Assembly (NCBI GenBank): GCA_965237875.1
Contig: CBDEGP010000002.1
Span: 1,674,001 to 1,738,000, forward strand
DNA: 64,000 nucleotides
Origin: DAOUJI01 sp965237875
GTDB taxonomy: Bacteria > Chloroflexota > Dehalococcoidia > Lucifugimonadales > JAGWBF01
Direction: 5' to 3'
In this document: piece by piece, positions 14,679-23,683 of the stretch
Layout: every line of letters begins with the position of its first letter
Position numbering within the stretch: the stretch's first letter is position 1
Notes under the pieces: model-generated
Told to the model about the DNA's origin: nothing
The model's input: the letters and a program-made list of their open reading frames with translations, nothing else
The model's database searches: none
Made by a program: the position numbers and the translations under genes

Positions 14679-17600
14679 ATGTTCAAGACAGTGTCCAGCA
14701 GGGTGAGCTTCCCGGATATGGAGAAGGGCATCCTGGAGTTCTGGAAGGACCGGGACATCTTCCGCCGCACCGAAACCGAATCGGAGGGACGCCCCCTTTT
14801 CATGCTCTACGAGGGCCCGCCCACGGCCAACGGAAGCCCCGGAATCCACCATGTCCTGGCCAGGGCCTTCAAAGACATCATCCCCCGTTACAAGACCATG
14901 AAGGGCTACAGATGCGTGCGCAAGGGTGGATGGGACACCCACGGGCTGCCTGTGGAGCTGGAAGTGGAGAAGGAGTTGGGCTTCTCTACTAAACGAGACA
15001 TCGAAGAGTACGGAATCGAGAAGTTCAACCAAAAGTGCCGCGAGAGCGTCTTCCGCTACGTCAAAGAGTGGGAGGAGATGACCGATCGGATAGGCTTCTG
15101 GGTGGACATGGACAACCCGTACGTGACGCTGGACAACGACTACATCGAAACGGGCTGGTGGATACTCCGCAGCCTGTGGGACAAGGGCCGGCTTTACCAG
15201 GACATCAAGGGCGCCCCCCACTGTCCCCGGTGCGTCACCACCCTCAGCTCCCATGAGGTCGCCCTGGGCTACCGGGAGAACACGCCCGACCCGTCGGTGT
15301 TCGTAAAGTTCGCTCTGGAGGCGGGGGCCGAATTATCGACAAAGGACGGCGGGGAACCGAACGGCTCCGACGTCCCCACCTTCTTCCTCGCCTGGACGAC
15401 CACGCCCTGGACGCTTCCCGGAAACACGGCCCTTGCCGTGTCGCCCGAGGCTGAATATTCGGTGGTGGAGATAGAGGGAGAGCATGGGCCGGAGCGTCTC
15501 ATCATGGCTTCAGACCTGGTAGAGGCCGTCATACCGGAGCCGCACACCGTCGCAGCCGTCGTCCAAGGGTCTTCCCTCATAGGAACGGCCTACGCGAAGC
15601 TGTACGACGCAAGCCAGTACGGGGTGGAGATCAGCAGCTTCCAGGCCGCAGACGACGGCGGAACGCCCACCCTCCAACCCGTTGACGACTACCAGCCCAA
15701 GGTCTTTGGCGCCGATTTCGTCTCTATGGCCGACGGCTCCGGCATTGTCCACGTCGCTCCCGCCTTCGGCGACGAGGACCTGGACGCCGGTCGGCGGCAC
15801 GGCCTCGCCTTCGTACAACAGGTGGACCTCCACGGAAACGTCACCGGCAGCTACCCCTTTGCGGGAAAGTTCGTCAAGGACGCCGACGAAGACATCATGG
15901 CCGACCTAAAAGAGCGGGGCCTGCTCTACCGCAGAGACATTTACAAGCACACCTACCCCTTCTGCTGGCGCTGCGACACTCCGCTCCTCTATTACGCCAA
16001 GGCCTCCTGGTACATCCGCACCAGCGCCGAAAAAGACCGGCTCATCAGCGGAAACCGGGAGATCAACTGGCGCCCGGACTACATCAAAGAGGGCCGATTC
16101 GGCGAGTGGCTTCGCAACAACGTTGACTGGGCCATATCCCGGGAGCGGTTCTGGGGCGCCCCCATTCCCATCTGGCGCTGCGAAAGCTGCGGCCATTTTC
16201 ACTGCGTCGGCAGCGTGCGGGAGCTGCAAGAGATGGCCGTCAACATGGACACCGCCTCCTGGCCCACGCTGGACCTGCACAGGCCATACGTGGACAGGGT
16301 GGCCATCGGCTGCCCGAATTGCGACGGGACCATGACCAGAATCCCGGAGGTCTTAGACGCCTGGTTCGACTCCGGCGCCATGCCTTTTGCCCAGTCCCAC
16401 TACCCCTTCGACGGGGAAGAGGCGCTCCAGGACGGCAGATTTCCCGCCGACTACATCTGCGAGGCCGTGGACCAGACCCGGGGCTGGTTCTACACCCTCC
16501 ACGCCCTCTCGACTCTGATCAAGGGCGGGCCGTCCTACAAGAACGTCATCTGCCTGGGGCTGATCCTGGACGCCAAGGGCCAAAAGATGAGCAAGAGCAC
16601 GGGCAACGTGGTGGACCCCTGGAGCGTCTTGGATAAACACGGCGCCGACGCCACCCGGTGGTACTTGTACACAGCCTCCCACCCCGGCGAGTCCCGCCGC
16701 TTTTCCGGCGACCTCGTGGGAGAGGCCGTGAGGCGGTTCCTCCTGACCCTTTGGAACGTCTACTCCTTCTTCACCACCTACGCCGCGGTGGACAAGTTCC
16801 ACCCCAACCAGATTCCAACGGGATGGAAACCCCAATCGGAGTTGGACAAGTGGCTCCTGTCCGAACTGAGCTTGCTGGTCACCGACGTGGACAGGGGCCT
16901 GGAGGAATACAATCCCACCGACGCGGGCCGCCGCATCCAGGACTTCGTCGACCGCCTCTCAAACTGGTACGTGCGCCGGAGCCGCCGCCGCTTCTGGAGA
17001 AGCGAGGGAGACTCGGACAAGCTGTCGGCCTACGCCACCCTCTACACCTGCCTGTCCACCCTGTGCAAGCTCATGGCCCCCTTCACCCCCTTCATCGCCG
17101 ACGAGATGTACCAGAACTTGGTCCGTTCCGTGGACCCCGACGCCCCGGAAAGCGTCCACCTGGCCGCCTTTCCCCAGGCTTCTCCCGAATCGGTGGACCA
17201 GGACCTGATGGACGCCACACGCCTCGCCATGCGGGTGTCCAGCATGGGAAGAGGCGCCAGGTCCAGGGCCGGCATAAAAGTGCGGCAACCGCTCAGCTCC
17301 GTGGTGGTCAAGCCAGGGCGGGCCGGCGAGGAACGCTGGCTGCCCAAGGTCGAGACCCAGATTCTGGACGAACTCAACGTCAAAGAGCTGCGCTACGGGG
17401 ACGCCGCCCTCGCGAACGACATCCACCAAAAAGCTCTGTTGGCGGTTGGAGACTCCCAAGGCTCGCCGACGGCTTCCCAAGTGGAGGCCATCGTGCAGGT
17501 CGACGGCTACTGGGCAGCGCTGGAGGGCGGCTACATGGTGGCGATATACACGCACGTCACCCCTGAGCTGGCCTCTGAAGGTCTTGCCCGCGAGCTGGTC

Positions 17601-17831
17601 CACCGAATCCAGAACCTGCGCCGGTCGGCGGGCCTCGATATCACCGACCGGATAGTGGCTTATTACCAGGGCCCGGACCGGATTCGAGACATGCTGGAAA
17701 GCTACGGGGACTACGTCCGGGAGGAGACGCTAGCCGACCGGCTGGTGGAGGGAGAACCCACCGAGGGCTCCCACTCCGAGTCTGGAAAGTTGGAGGGTGA
17801 GCCGCTGGTCCTGGCCGTAAAGCGGGTCTAG
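14679..17831 (+). CDS. ileS: Isoleucyl-tRNA synthetase (type 2)
   Basis: This 1050-aa class I synthetase charges tRNA-Ile. The HIGH-type signature appears as PTANGSPGIHHVLAR near residues 48-62, and KMSKS appears as GQKMSKSTGN near residue 637. The editing (CP1) domain lies between them, with TTPWTLPGNTALAV. A cysteine pair (CESCGHFHC and CPNC) in the insertion can bind zinc, and the anticodon-binding domain follows KMSKS. The GIHH variant and the C-terminal DUF5915-like extension mark the eukaryote-like type 2 enzyme, which is often naturally less sensitive to mupirocin. GAGG precedes the ATG; the short leader shows no T-box. Confidence 0.95.
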   Translation: MFKTVSSRVSFPDMEKGILEFWKDRDIFRRTETESEGRPLFMLYEGPPTANGSPGIHHVLARAFKDIIPRYKTMKGYRCVRKGGWDTHGLPVELEVEKELGFSTKRDIEEYGIEKFNQKCRESVFRYVKEWEEMTDRIGFWVDMDNPYVTLDNDYIETGWWILRSLWDKGRLYQDIKGAPHCPRCVTTLSSHEVALGYRENTPDPSVFVKFALEAGAELSTKDGGEPNGSDVPTFFLAWTTTPWTLPGNTALAVSPEAEYSVVEIEGEHGPERLIMASDLVEAVIPEPHTVAAVVQGSSLIGTAYAKLYDASQYGVEISSFQAADDGGTPTLQPVDDYQPKVFGADFVSMADGSGIVHVAPAFGDEDLDAGRRHGLAFVQQVDLHGNVTGSYPFAGKFVKDADEDIMADLKERGLLYRRDIYKHTYPFCWRCDTPLLYYAKASWYIRTSAEKDRLISGNREINWRPDYIKEGRFGEWLRNNVDWAISRERFWGAPIPIWRCESCGHFHCVGSVRELQEMAVNMDTASWPTLDLHRPYVDRVAIGCPNCDGTMTRIPEVLDAWFDSGAMPFAQSHYPFDGEEALQDGRFPADYICEAVDQTRGWFYTLHALSTLIKGGPSYKNVICLGLILDAKGQKMSKSTGNVVDPWSVLDKHGADATRWYLYTASHPGESRRFSGDLVGEAVRRFLLTLWNVYSFFTTYAAVDKFHPNQIPTGWKPQSELDKWLLSELSLLVTDVDRGLEEYNPTDAGRRIQDFVDRLSNWYVRRSRRRFWRSEGDSDKLSAYATLYTCLSTLCKLMAPFTPFIADEMYQNLVRSVDPDAPESVHLAAFPQASPESVDQDLMDATRLAMRVSSMGRGARSRAGIKVRQPLSSVVVKPGRAGEERWLPKVETQILDELNVKELRYGDAALANDIHQKALLAVGDSQGSPTASQVEAIVQVDGYWAALEGGYMVAIYTHVTPELASEGLARELVHRIQNLRRSAGLDITDRIVAYYQGPDRIRDMLESYGDYVREETLADRLVEGEPTEGSHSESGKLEGEPLVLAVKRV

Positions 17832-19090
17832 CCGTCGGGGCGTTCTCCCAACGTCACCGTGAAAGTGACCCGCTCTTCGTTTCTGAAGGCCTCCACTTCC
17901 ACCTGCCTCCCCACATGTGATTCTCGGATCATCCCGATGAGTTGGCGGGCCGTTGACACCCTTTCCCCCGCGAAAGAGACGATCACGTCGCCGCTTCGGA
18001 GACCGGCCATCCAGGCGGGGCCGTCCGGGGTTACGGTTGCGACCATCACGCCTCCCCGTACCGGAATGCCTAGGTTGGCGGCCATACTGGAAGTCAGGTC
18101 GTCCACACCCACCCCCAGAAAGGCCCACTTCACCTTGCCCGATGCCATTAGCTGTCCGGCCACCAACATGGCCGTATCCATCGACACCGCGAACCCGATG
18201 CCTTCAATCGGCCTGCCTGCGTCGTCGCCGCGAGCCACCGCTGTATTGATTCCCACCAGTTTACCCTGAAGGTTGAGCAGCGGGCCGCCGCTGTTTCCAG
18301 GGTTGATGGACGCGTCGGTCTGTATCAGCCCATACAGCGTCAGGCCAAGGTGCACTTCATAGGAACGGTCCAGGGCGCTGACCACTCCCACCGTCACGGA
18401 CGGTCCTCCCGGCAGCGCCAGGGCGTTCCCAATGGCAATCACCCAGTCTCCCACTCGGACGCTTCCCGGGTATGCGGGACTGACGAAGGGGAATTCCTGG
18501 CCGTCAATCTTGAGCACGGCCAGGTCGCTGAGCAAGTCCGTGCCGACAACTTCAGCTTGATACTGAAGACCGTTGTCGGTGGTTACGGTTATCTTGTCAT
18601 ATCCCTGGACCACGTGGTTGTTGGTTAGAAGGTATCCCCGTGGGTCGAAGATGACCCCTGTCCCGCTTTGCACACCGAGCTGGGGGCCGAAGAAAGTGGA
18701 CGCCATAATTTCCGTCACCACCGAGACGACGGCGGGCCTGACCCGCTCCACCACTCCCGCCACGTCGGGAAACCGGTACTCCGACTGAACCGGCGTCGGC
18801 ATGGGCTTAGTTTCCGCCGTCACCGACTCTCCTAGCCCGGAGCGGCCCTCAAGCGGCGCTTCTATCGGCGCCTGCGTCGGCGTCGGAGCAGGGATGGTGG
18901 GGGGGGGCTGCACGGGCGCCGTTGTGGGCGGCGGCGTTGCGGTCTCAACGGGGGTCGGATCGGCGCTGCGCCCCTGAGACGTGCAGGCGGCGGTGAAGAG
19001 GAGGCTTGCGGCGGCTGCCAGCAGTAACTTTGAAACTATGCTTCGGAAACTCAACGTCGGTCCAGCCGTCTTCCAAGGGGATGTAAACAA
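17828..19090 (-). CDS. HtrA/DegP-type serine protease lipoprotein
   Basis: This 420-aa exported protease has a lipobox (LLFTAAC, Cys about residue 36), a Pro/Thr-rich stalk to about residue 80, a trypsin-like domain and one PDZ domain. The catalytic triad is visible as H159 (TNNHVV), D189 (LLSDLAVL) and S267 (PGNSGGPLL). The PDZ part contains GDVIVSFAGERVSTARQL. It would degrade or refold damaged envelope proteins. It converges on ileS with a four-base overlap. The start is a TTG at 19090; a TTG at 19054 just before the hydrophobic core is also possible. Confidence 0.9.
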   Translation of the reverse strand: MFTSPWKTAGPTLSFRSIVSKLLLAAAASLLFTAACTSQGRSADPTPVETATPPPTTAPVQPPPTIPAPTPTQAPIEAPLEGRSGLGESVTAETKPMPTPVQSEYRFPDVAGVVERVRPAVVSVVTEIMASTFFGPQLGVQSGTGVIFDPRGYLLTNNHVVQGYDKITVTTDNGLQYQAEVVGTDLLSDLAVLKIDGQEFPFVSPAYPGSVRVGDWVIAIGNALALPGGPSVTVGVVSALDRSYEVHLGLTLYGLIQTDASINPGNSGGPLLNLQGKLVGINTAVARGDDAGRPIEGIGFAVSMDTAMLVAGQLMASGKVKWAFLGVGVDDLTSSMAANLGIPVRGGVMVATVTPDGPAWMAGLRSGDVIVSFAGERVSTARQLIGMIRESHVGRQVEVEAFRNEERVTFTVTLGERPDG

Positions 19091-19099
19091 GCCCGGTCC

Positions 19100-19840
19100 T
19101 TACGACCGAATAGCAGCCCGTTGGGCCTGAAATACCGCATCCATTCCCTTAAAGGCCAACTCGATCCATTGAGGGACAATGGAGCTGGCGAAGGGCTGTC
19201 CTTCAGCGGCGCCCTGTATCTCCACCAGGTCCCCCGTGTCTGTCATAACCAGGTTGAAGTCCACCTGTGCTCTTACATCCTCGTCATAAGCCAGATCGAG
19301 GAGAGGTTGACCGTCGATTAACCCAACGCTCAGGGCCGCCACGGCGGACGTCAAGGGGACCGTTCTAATGAGTCCGGCCTTGACCAACTGGCCCATAGCC
19401 TGATGGAGCGCCACGTAACCGCCGGAGACGGCGGCGGTGCGAGTGCCTCCGTCGGCTTGGATAACGTCACAGTCAACGGTGATGGTCCGTTCCCCCAGAG
19501 CGGGCAGATCGGTGACGGCGCGCAGGCACCGTCCAATGAGCCTCTGTATCTCCTGGGAGCGGCCTCTGACCTGCCCCGCGCTTTCCCTGGCCGTTCTTGT
19601 CGCCGTAGACCTGGGCAGCATGGCGTATTCGGCGGTGACCCAACCCTTGCCCTCACCCCGCAGAAAAGCCGGGACTCTCTCTTCGATGGATGCAGCGCAC
19701 AGCACGGTGGTGAGGCCCATCTGTATGAGAGCCGAGCCTTCCGCGAAACGCTGGTAGCCGGGCGTGATGACCGTTTTACGCGGCTCATCCCACCTGCGGC
19801 CGTCCGACCGTTGGACTGGGGAACTGGAATCTTGGGGCAA
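19100..19840 (-). CDS. rph: Ribonuclease PH
   Basis: This 246-aa protein is RNase PH, the phosphate-dependent 3' exonuclease that trims tRNA precursors. Family motifs include RSDGRRWDEPRKTVITPGY, GLTTVLCAASIEERVPAFLRGEGKGWVTAEYAMLPRST, RGRSQEIQRLIGRCLRA and DCDVIQADGGTRTAAVSGGYVAL, ending with VVEIQG-like LVEIQGAAEG. Its length is normal for the family. It lies nine bases from the HtrA gene start on the same strand, so the two may share a transcript. Confidence 0.96.
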   Translation of the reverse strand: MPQDSSSPVQRSDGRRWDEPRKTVITPGYQRFAEGSALIQMGLTTVLCAASIEERVPAFLRGEGKGWVTAEYAMLPRSTATRTARESAGQVRGRSQEIQRLIGRCLRAVTDLPALGERTITVDCDVIQADGGTRTAAVSGGYVALHQAMGQLVKAGLIRTVPLTSAVAALSVGLIDGQPLLDLAYDEDVRAQVDFNLVMTDTGDLVEIQGAAEGQPFASSIVPQWIELAFKGMDAVFQAQRAAIRS

Positions 19841-19930
19841 AGGGGCCTCTCTTGCAACGGGTCATAGACTCACCCGCAAGTATAGCAGAGGAATGTGAAG
19901 GAACCGGGGAACTGGGAGAAGTCTACCGGG

Positions 19931-20548
19931 TCATACAAACCGATTTTGCCTGCCCAGAAGGTCGTTTCGCGCGTCCACCGAAGCGGGATGAACAAGCTCC
20001 CCCGTTTCGATGAGCCTGACAAGCTCCCGGTCCAGGAAGGTGAGCATCGCTCCGTCCAGGCTCTCCCGCGACTGGGACCTCACCGCATTTATGAACGGGT
20101 ACCGCCCACGTTTGGACGGGTCCAGCTTGTCCGCCAGGAAGACCGCCTTTGCAACGTCGGGCAGTCCTGGGTGGGCCGTGCTGTGCCAATAGACGGCCTG
20201 GTAGACCTCCGGGTCATCCAGACCGCAGCGCCTGAGGGTCTCGGCGGCGACGGGCCCGTGAAGCAGAATTGGGACTCTCTTCTCCACCGGATGCACGTGT
20301 ATGCCAAGCTCGTGGGCTTCCAGCAGAAGCGCCTCGCCTCCGAAGGCCCTCGCCAGGTCGTGGGCGAGGGCGCCCAGCCTGGTCTTTTCCGAGTCCAGCC
20401 CGTGGCGCTCCGCCAAGTCCAAGGCGATGTCACGCACCCGTTGTATGTGATTGAAGAGGCCGGTTGGAAGCGACTCCAACCGGCTCTCTATGAGGTCTTC
20501 TATCGAAGAGGACACCCGTTCAGCCCAGGGACGGAAGCGGCTTTCCAC
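19931..20548 (-). CDS. yqeK: YqeK-like HD-domain nucleotidase
   Basis: This 205-aa HD-domain protein resembles YqeK, a diadenosine tetraphosphate hydrolase in Firmicutes. The metal-binding residues are visible as FNHIQRVRDIA (H), GALAHDLARAF (HD), PILLHGPVAAE and YWHSTAHPGLP, and the last part of the site is ADKLDPSKRG. The family typically neighbours nadD and rsfS, which are absent here. Its start overlaps the end of the HIT gene upstream by 29 bases, so translation may be coupled. The C-terminal segment (SLDGAMLTFLDRELVRLI) is also typical of the family. Confidence 0.85.
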   Translation of the reverse strand: MESRFRPWAERVSSSIEDLIESRLESLPTGLFNHIQRVRDIALDLAERHGLDSEKTRLGALAHDLARAFGGEALLLEAHELGIHVHPVEKRVPILLHGPVAAETLRRCGLDDPEVYQAVYWHSTAHPGLPDVAKAVFLADKLDPSKRGRYPFINAVRSQSRESLDGAMLTFLDRELVRLIETGELVHPASVDARNDLLGRQNRFV

Positions 20549-20867
20549 CCAGGAGGTGAACGTGGATGTGCTCCACCTCCTGTGCGGCGTCGGGGCCCTG
20601 GTTCAGAATGAGCCGGTACCCGCTCAGGGTGACCTCATGCCGCCGCGCCATCTCCTCGGCCACCACGAAGACGTGGCCCATGGCGGGTATCTGGCCAGGG
20701 CCTATGTACGCCAAGCCCGCCAGATGCTCGAGAGGAATGATCAGCAGGTGCACCGGCGCCTGCGGGTTTACGTCCCTTATGACATAGACCCGCTCGTCGC
20801 GGTAGACCACCTCCGCTTCAAGCTCGCCCCGCGGGATCTTGCAGAAGATACAGTCCCTTGCCGCCAT
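20520..20867 (-). CDS. HIT-family (HINT-like) nucleotide hydrolase
   Basis: This 115-aa protein is a complete HIT-family member. It opens with DCIFCKIPRGELEAEVVYRDERVYVIRDVNPQAPVHLLIIP and carries the catalytic histidine triad HIHVHLLGG near residue 100. The CxxC pair at residues 6-9 is the usual zinc-binding pair of bacterial HINT proteins, whose partner histidines lie further on. Such enzymes hydrolyse AMP-linked phosphoramidates. It overlaps yqeK downstream and lies three bases from the acyl-CoA dehydrogenase gene. Confidence 0.93.
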   Translation of the reverse strand: MAARDCIFCKIPRGELEAEVVYRDERVYVIRDVNPQAPVHLLIIPLEHLAGLAYIGPGQIPAMGHVFVVAEEMARRHEVTLSGYRLILNQGPDAAQEVEHIHVHLLGGKPLPSLG

Positions 20868-20870
20868 ATA

Positions 20871-22004
20871 TCAGATTCCCAGGCTTTCGGCCACAAGCTC
20901 CCTGTGATGCTCGGCGTCCCCGAAGGCCAACTCGGCCACCCGGGCTCGCCTGGAGAAAAGCTGAAGGTCGTGCTCCATCGTGAACCCGATGGCTCCGTGG
21001 CACTGGTGGGCCAGGGCGCACACCTTGCGGTAGGCCTCGTTGACCCACGTCTTGGCCATGGAGACTTCCTGGGTGGCGGGAAGTCCCTCGTCCAGGGTCC
21101 ATACCGCCTGGTAGGCCATGTAGCGGCATGACTCGGCGAAGGTGACCATGTTGGCGCAGTGGTGCTGTACGGCCTGGAACGAGCCGATGGGGCGTCCGAA
21201 CTGGACCCTCTGCTTCACGTACTCCAGGGTCATGTCCAGGACTGCTCCGGCGCCTCCCAGCATCTCCACTGACTTGGCGGCGGCGCCGCGCTGGATGGCC
21301 CTGTTCAGCGTCGGCCACCCCTTGTCCACTTCTCCCAAAACCGCCCCAGCGGGGACCTTCACGTTGCTCAGGCCCACTTCTGCCTGCCTGTCCGACGCCA
21401 CGGTGCTGAGCATCTCGATGGATATGCCCTGGGCCGAGGCGGGCACGATGAACAGGGTTATGCCGTCCTCGGGATTGGAGCCCTTGGTCGTACGCGCCGC
21501 AACAACTATATTGTCGGCGGTGTGGGCGTCGGGCACGAACAGCTTGGTCCCGTTGAGGGTGAAACCGTCGCCGTCCTGCGCGGCTTCCGTCTCGATGCCC
21601 CAGGCTTCATAGGTGGCGCTTGGTTCGGTGACGGCAAAGGCGAACGTTTCCTGACCCTGGCAAATCTTGGTCAGGAATTCGTCCTTCTGCGCCTCGCTTC
21701 CCGCCTCGAGGATGGTCATGCCGGCCATGACCACCGTGGAGAAGAAGGGGCTTGGCGCAAGCGCACGCCCCATCTCTTCAACCAGGACGGCCAGGTCGAC
21801 GAAGCTGCCCTCGGTGCCCCCGTACTTCTGAGGAAAGGCGATTCCCGTCCAGCCCAGGTCTATGATGGCTTTCCAGAGCTGGTCCGGGTACCCCTTGGGG
21901 TCCTGTTCCATCTCCCGCACCAGACTATGGGGACACTCCTGGGACAGGAACTCCCGGGCGCTGTTCTTCAGCATCTGCTGGGTCTCGTTGAATCCTAGGT
22001 CCAT
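20871..22004 (-). CDS. Acyl-CoA dehydrogenase (1)
   Basis: This 377-aa flavoprotein belongs to the acyl-CoA dehydrogenase family, which introduces an alpha-beta double bond into acyl-CoA. The N-terminal helical domain starts DLGFNETQQMLKNSAREFLSQECP, the middle FAD strand region includes FAFAVTEPSATYEAWGIETEA and GFTLNGTKLFVPDA, and the C-terminal helices include SFQAVQHHCANMVTFAESCRYMAYQAVW. The usual catalytic glutamate position lies in the helical C-terminal domain, but I cannot place it with certainty by eye. It is followed, after a short gap on the same strand, by HIT and yqeK, and preceded by a second dehydrogenase. Confidence 0.9.
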   Translation of the reverse strand: MDLGFNETQQMLKNSAREFLSQECPHSLVREMEQDPKGYPDQLWKAIIDLGWTGIAFPQKYGGTEGSFVDLAVLVEEMGRALAPSPFFSTVVMAGMTILEAGSEAQKDEFLTKICQGQETFAFAVTEPSATYEAWGIETEAAQDGDGFTLNGTKLFVPDAHTADNIVVAARTTKGSNPEDGITLFIVPASAQGISIEMLSTVASDRQAEVGLSNVKVPAGAVLGEVDKGWPTLNRAIQRGAAAKSVEMLGGAGAVLDMTLEYVKQRVQFGRPIGSFQAVQHHCANMVTFAESCRYMAYQAVWTLDEGLPATQEVSMAKTWVNEAYRKVCALAHQCHGAIGFTMEHDLQLFSRRARVAELAFGDAEHHRELVAESLGI

Positions 22005-22077
22005 CTTTTCCTCCTGCAGTCCGGGACGGACGGCGTTAAGCCTTTCTAAATTTTGTCGAATGCAGTTGCGCCGGGGT

Positions 22078-23250
22078 TTATCCCCGGGGGAGTCCGACGC
22101 CTCTCGTGGCGATAATGTTCCGTTGTATCTCCGACGTGCCTGCGGCGATTGTGCCGGAGAATGAGGACATCCAGTGCTCTGTCATGCGGCCCATCATCTG
22201 CGAGCGCCCGTTTCCGGGCCTGAGTTGGCCATACAGCCCCATGATTTCCAGGCAGCCGGAGGTGACCTTCTGGAGTGTCTCCGTGCCCATCACCTTGCTC
22301 ATAGAGGCTTCCTTGTTGGGGACCACCCCCTCCTCTTGCATCCAGGCTACGTTGTAGGCCGTGATACGGGCAGCCTCCGCCTCGATATACAGGTCGGTGA
22401 GCTTATGGCGGGCCACCCTGCTGTTGTGCTCATTCACCGAATTCGGCCGTTCCTTGACGTATTCCACGGTGTCGGCAATCAGCCGCCTCGCGCTGGCCGA
22501 AAAGTCCACTCCGGACCGTTCGAAGTCCAGCAAGGTGACCGCTACGTACCAGCCTCGGTTTTCCTCGCCCACCCTGTTCTTCTTGGGGACCCGCACTTCA
22601 TCGAAGAAGACCTGGTTGAACTCATGGATGCCCGTCATGTTGGGTATGGGCCTGACCGTGATGCCGGGCGTGTTCATGTCCACCAAAATGAAGCTGATGC
22701 CCCGATGTTTCGGAGCGTCCTGGTCGGTCCTGACCAGCATGAAAATGCGGTCCGCCTTGTGGGCCATGGAGGTCCATATCTTGCTGCCGTTGATGACGTA
22801 GTCGTCCCCGTCGGACCTGGCCGAGGCCTGGAGCGAAGCCAAGTCCGATCCCGACTCAGGCTCGCTGTAGCCCTGACACCACTGGACTTCACCCTTTGCG
22901 ATGGGAGGAAGAAACTCTTGCTTCTGGTCTTCAGTCCCGTGGATCATGAGGGTTGGAGAGAGCATCTTCACGGCGAAGATGTCCCTGCCGGGACACCTGT
23001 GGTAAGTCAACTCCTCGGTAAGAATGGTGGACTGTATTTGGCCCGCGTCCTGGCCGCCGTATTCGTTGGGCCAGTGCATCGTGAGCCAACCCTTTTGGGA
23101 CATCTTCCCGCGCAGGGATAGGGTCAGGTCCCAGTCCTCGTTGTCCGGATTACGGCTTCCTCCCACCCAATCGGGAGGAATCTCATCCTCGAAGAACCGG
23201 CGCAACTCAGCCCGAAAAGCCTCGTCTTCAGGCGAGAATCTGAAGTCCAT
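22078..23250 (-). CDS. Acyl-CoA dehydrogenase (2)
   Basis: This 390-aa protein is a second acyl-CoA dehydrogenase. It begins MDFRFSPEDEAFRAELRRFFEDEIP, carries the GWLTMHWPNEYGGQ motif and the flavin region CQGYSEPESGSDLASLQASARSDGDDYVINGSKIWTS, and ends SGTIAAGTSEIQRNIIATRGVGLPRG, the classic C-terminal signature. It resembles the steroid or branched-chain acyl-CoA dehydrogenases that often work as alpha-beta pairs, and the adjacent gene at 20871 encodes a shorter, divergent one. A heteromeric enzyme is therefore plausible but not shown. A standalone Lrp-type sensor domain lies upstream. Confidence 0.9.
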   Translation of the reverse strand: MDFRFSPEDEAFRAELRRFFEDEIPPDWVGGSRNPDNEDWDLTLSLRGKMSQKGWLTMHWPNEYGGQDAGQIQSTILTEELTYHRCPGRDIFAVKMLSPTLMIHGTEDQKQEFLPPIAKGEVQWCQGYSEPESGSDLASLQASARSDGDDYVINGSKIWTSMAHKADRIFMLVRTDQDAPKHRGISFILVDMNTPGITVRPIPNMTGIHEFNQVFFDEVRVPKKNRVGEENRGWYVAVTLLDFERSGVDFSASARRLIADTVEYVKERPNSVNEHNSRVARHKLTDLYIEAEAARITAYNVAWMQEEGVVPNKEASMSKVMGTETLQKVTSGCLEIMGLYGQLRPGNGRSQMMGRMTEHWMSSFSGTIAAGTSEIQRNIIATRGVGLPRG

Positions 23251-23294
23251 TTCAGAGGCGCTCCTGGGGATGTCTCAGCGGGAAATCATCGGCG

Positions 23295-23534
23295 TCAGGA
23301 ACTGCTCACGGCAACACAAGTCACCGTCCTGACCACGCCGCCAATAGTATGTATTCTCTCGGTAACCAAAGAGCCCATCACGTTCATGTCCGGCGCGTCG
23401 ACCACGGCGATGACGTCGTACGGTCCGGTGACCACATCCACCGACGATACGCCGGACACGCCCCGGAGGGAGTCGCTCACCTCTCGTGTCTTCCCAACGG
23501 CGGTTTCTATCAGTATGAACGCTCTGCTGGCCAT
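23295..23534 (-). CDS. Stand-alone Lrp/AsnC ligand-binding (RAM) domain
   Basis: This 79-aa protein is a single RAM domain: AFILIETAVGKTREVSDSLRGVSGVSSVDVVTGPYDVIAVVDAPDMNVMGSLVTERIHTIGGVVRTVTCVAV. It lacks the DNA-binding half of Lrp/AsnC regulators. Single-domain members are common in archaea and some bacteria and probably act as small-molecule sensors or partners of full-length regulators. It lies about 45 bases upstream of the acyl-CoA dehydrogenase gene on the same strand, so it could be part of that unit. Confidence 0.85.
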   Translation of the reverse strand: MASRAFILIETAVGKTREVSDSLRGVSGVSSVDVVTGPYDVIAVVDAPDMNVMGSLVTERIHTIGGVVRTVTCVAVSSS

Positions 23535-23683
23535 GCAACACCCCCTCGGGCGTCCTGCCCGGCTCCGGTCCGCTCCCTATCCGGCGGGACTCAGCCGGAC
23601 GCGGACAGGCTTCGTGGCTCGAAAACCGCCACCATTCTACGACTGGCCCTATGGCCTGTCAAATCAAATGGCAAGCTTAGATT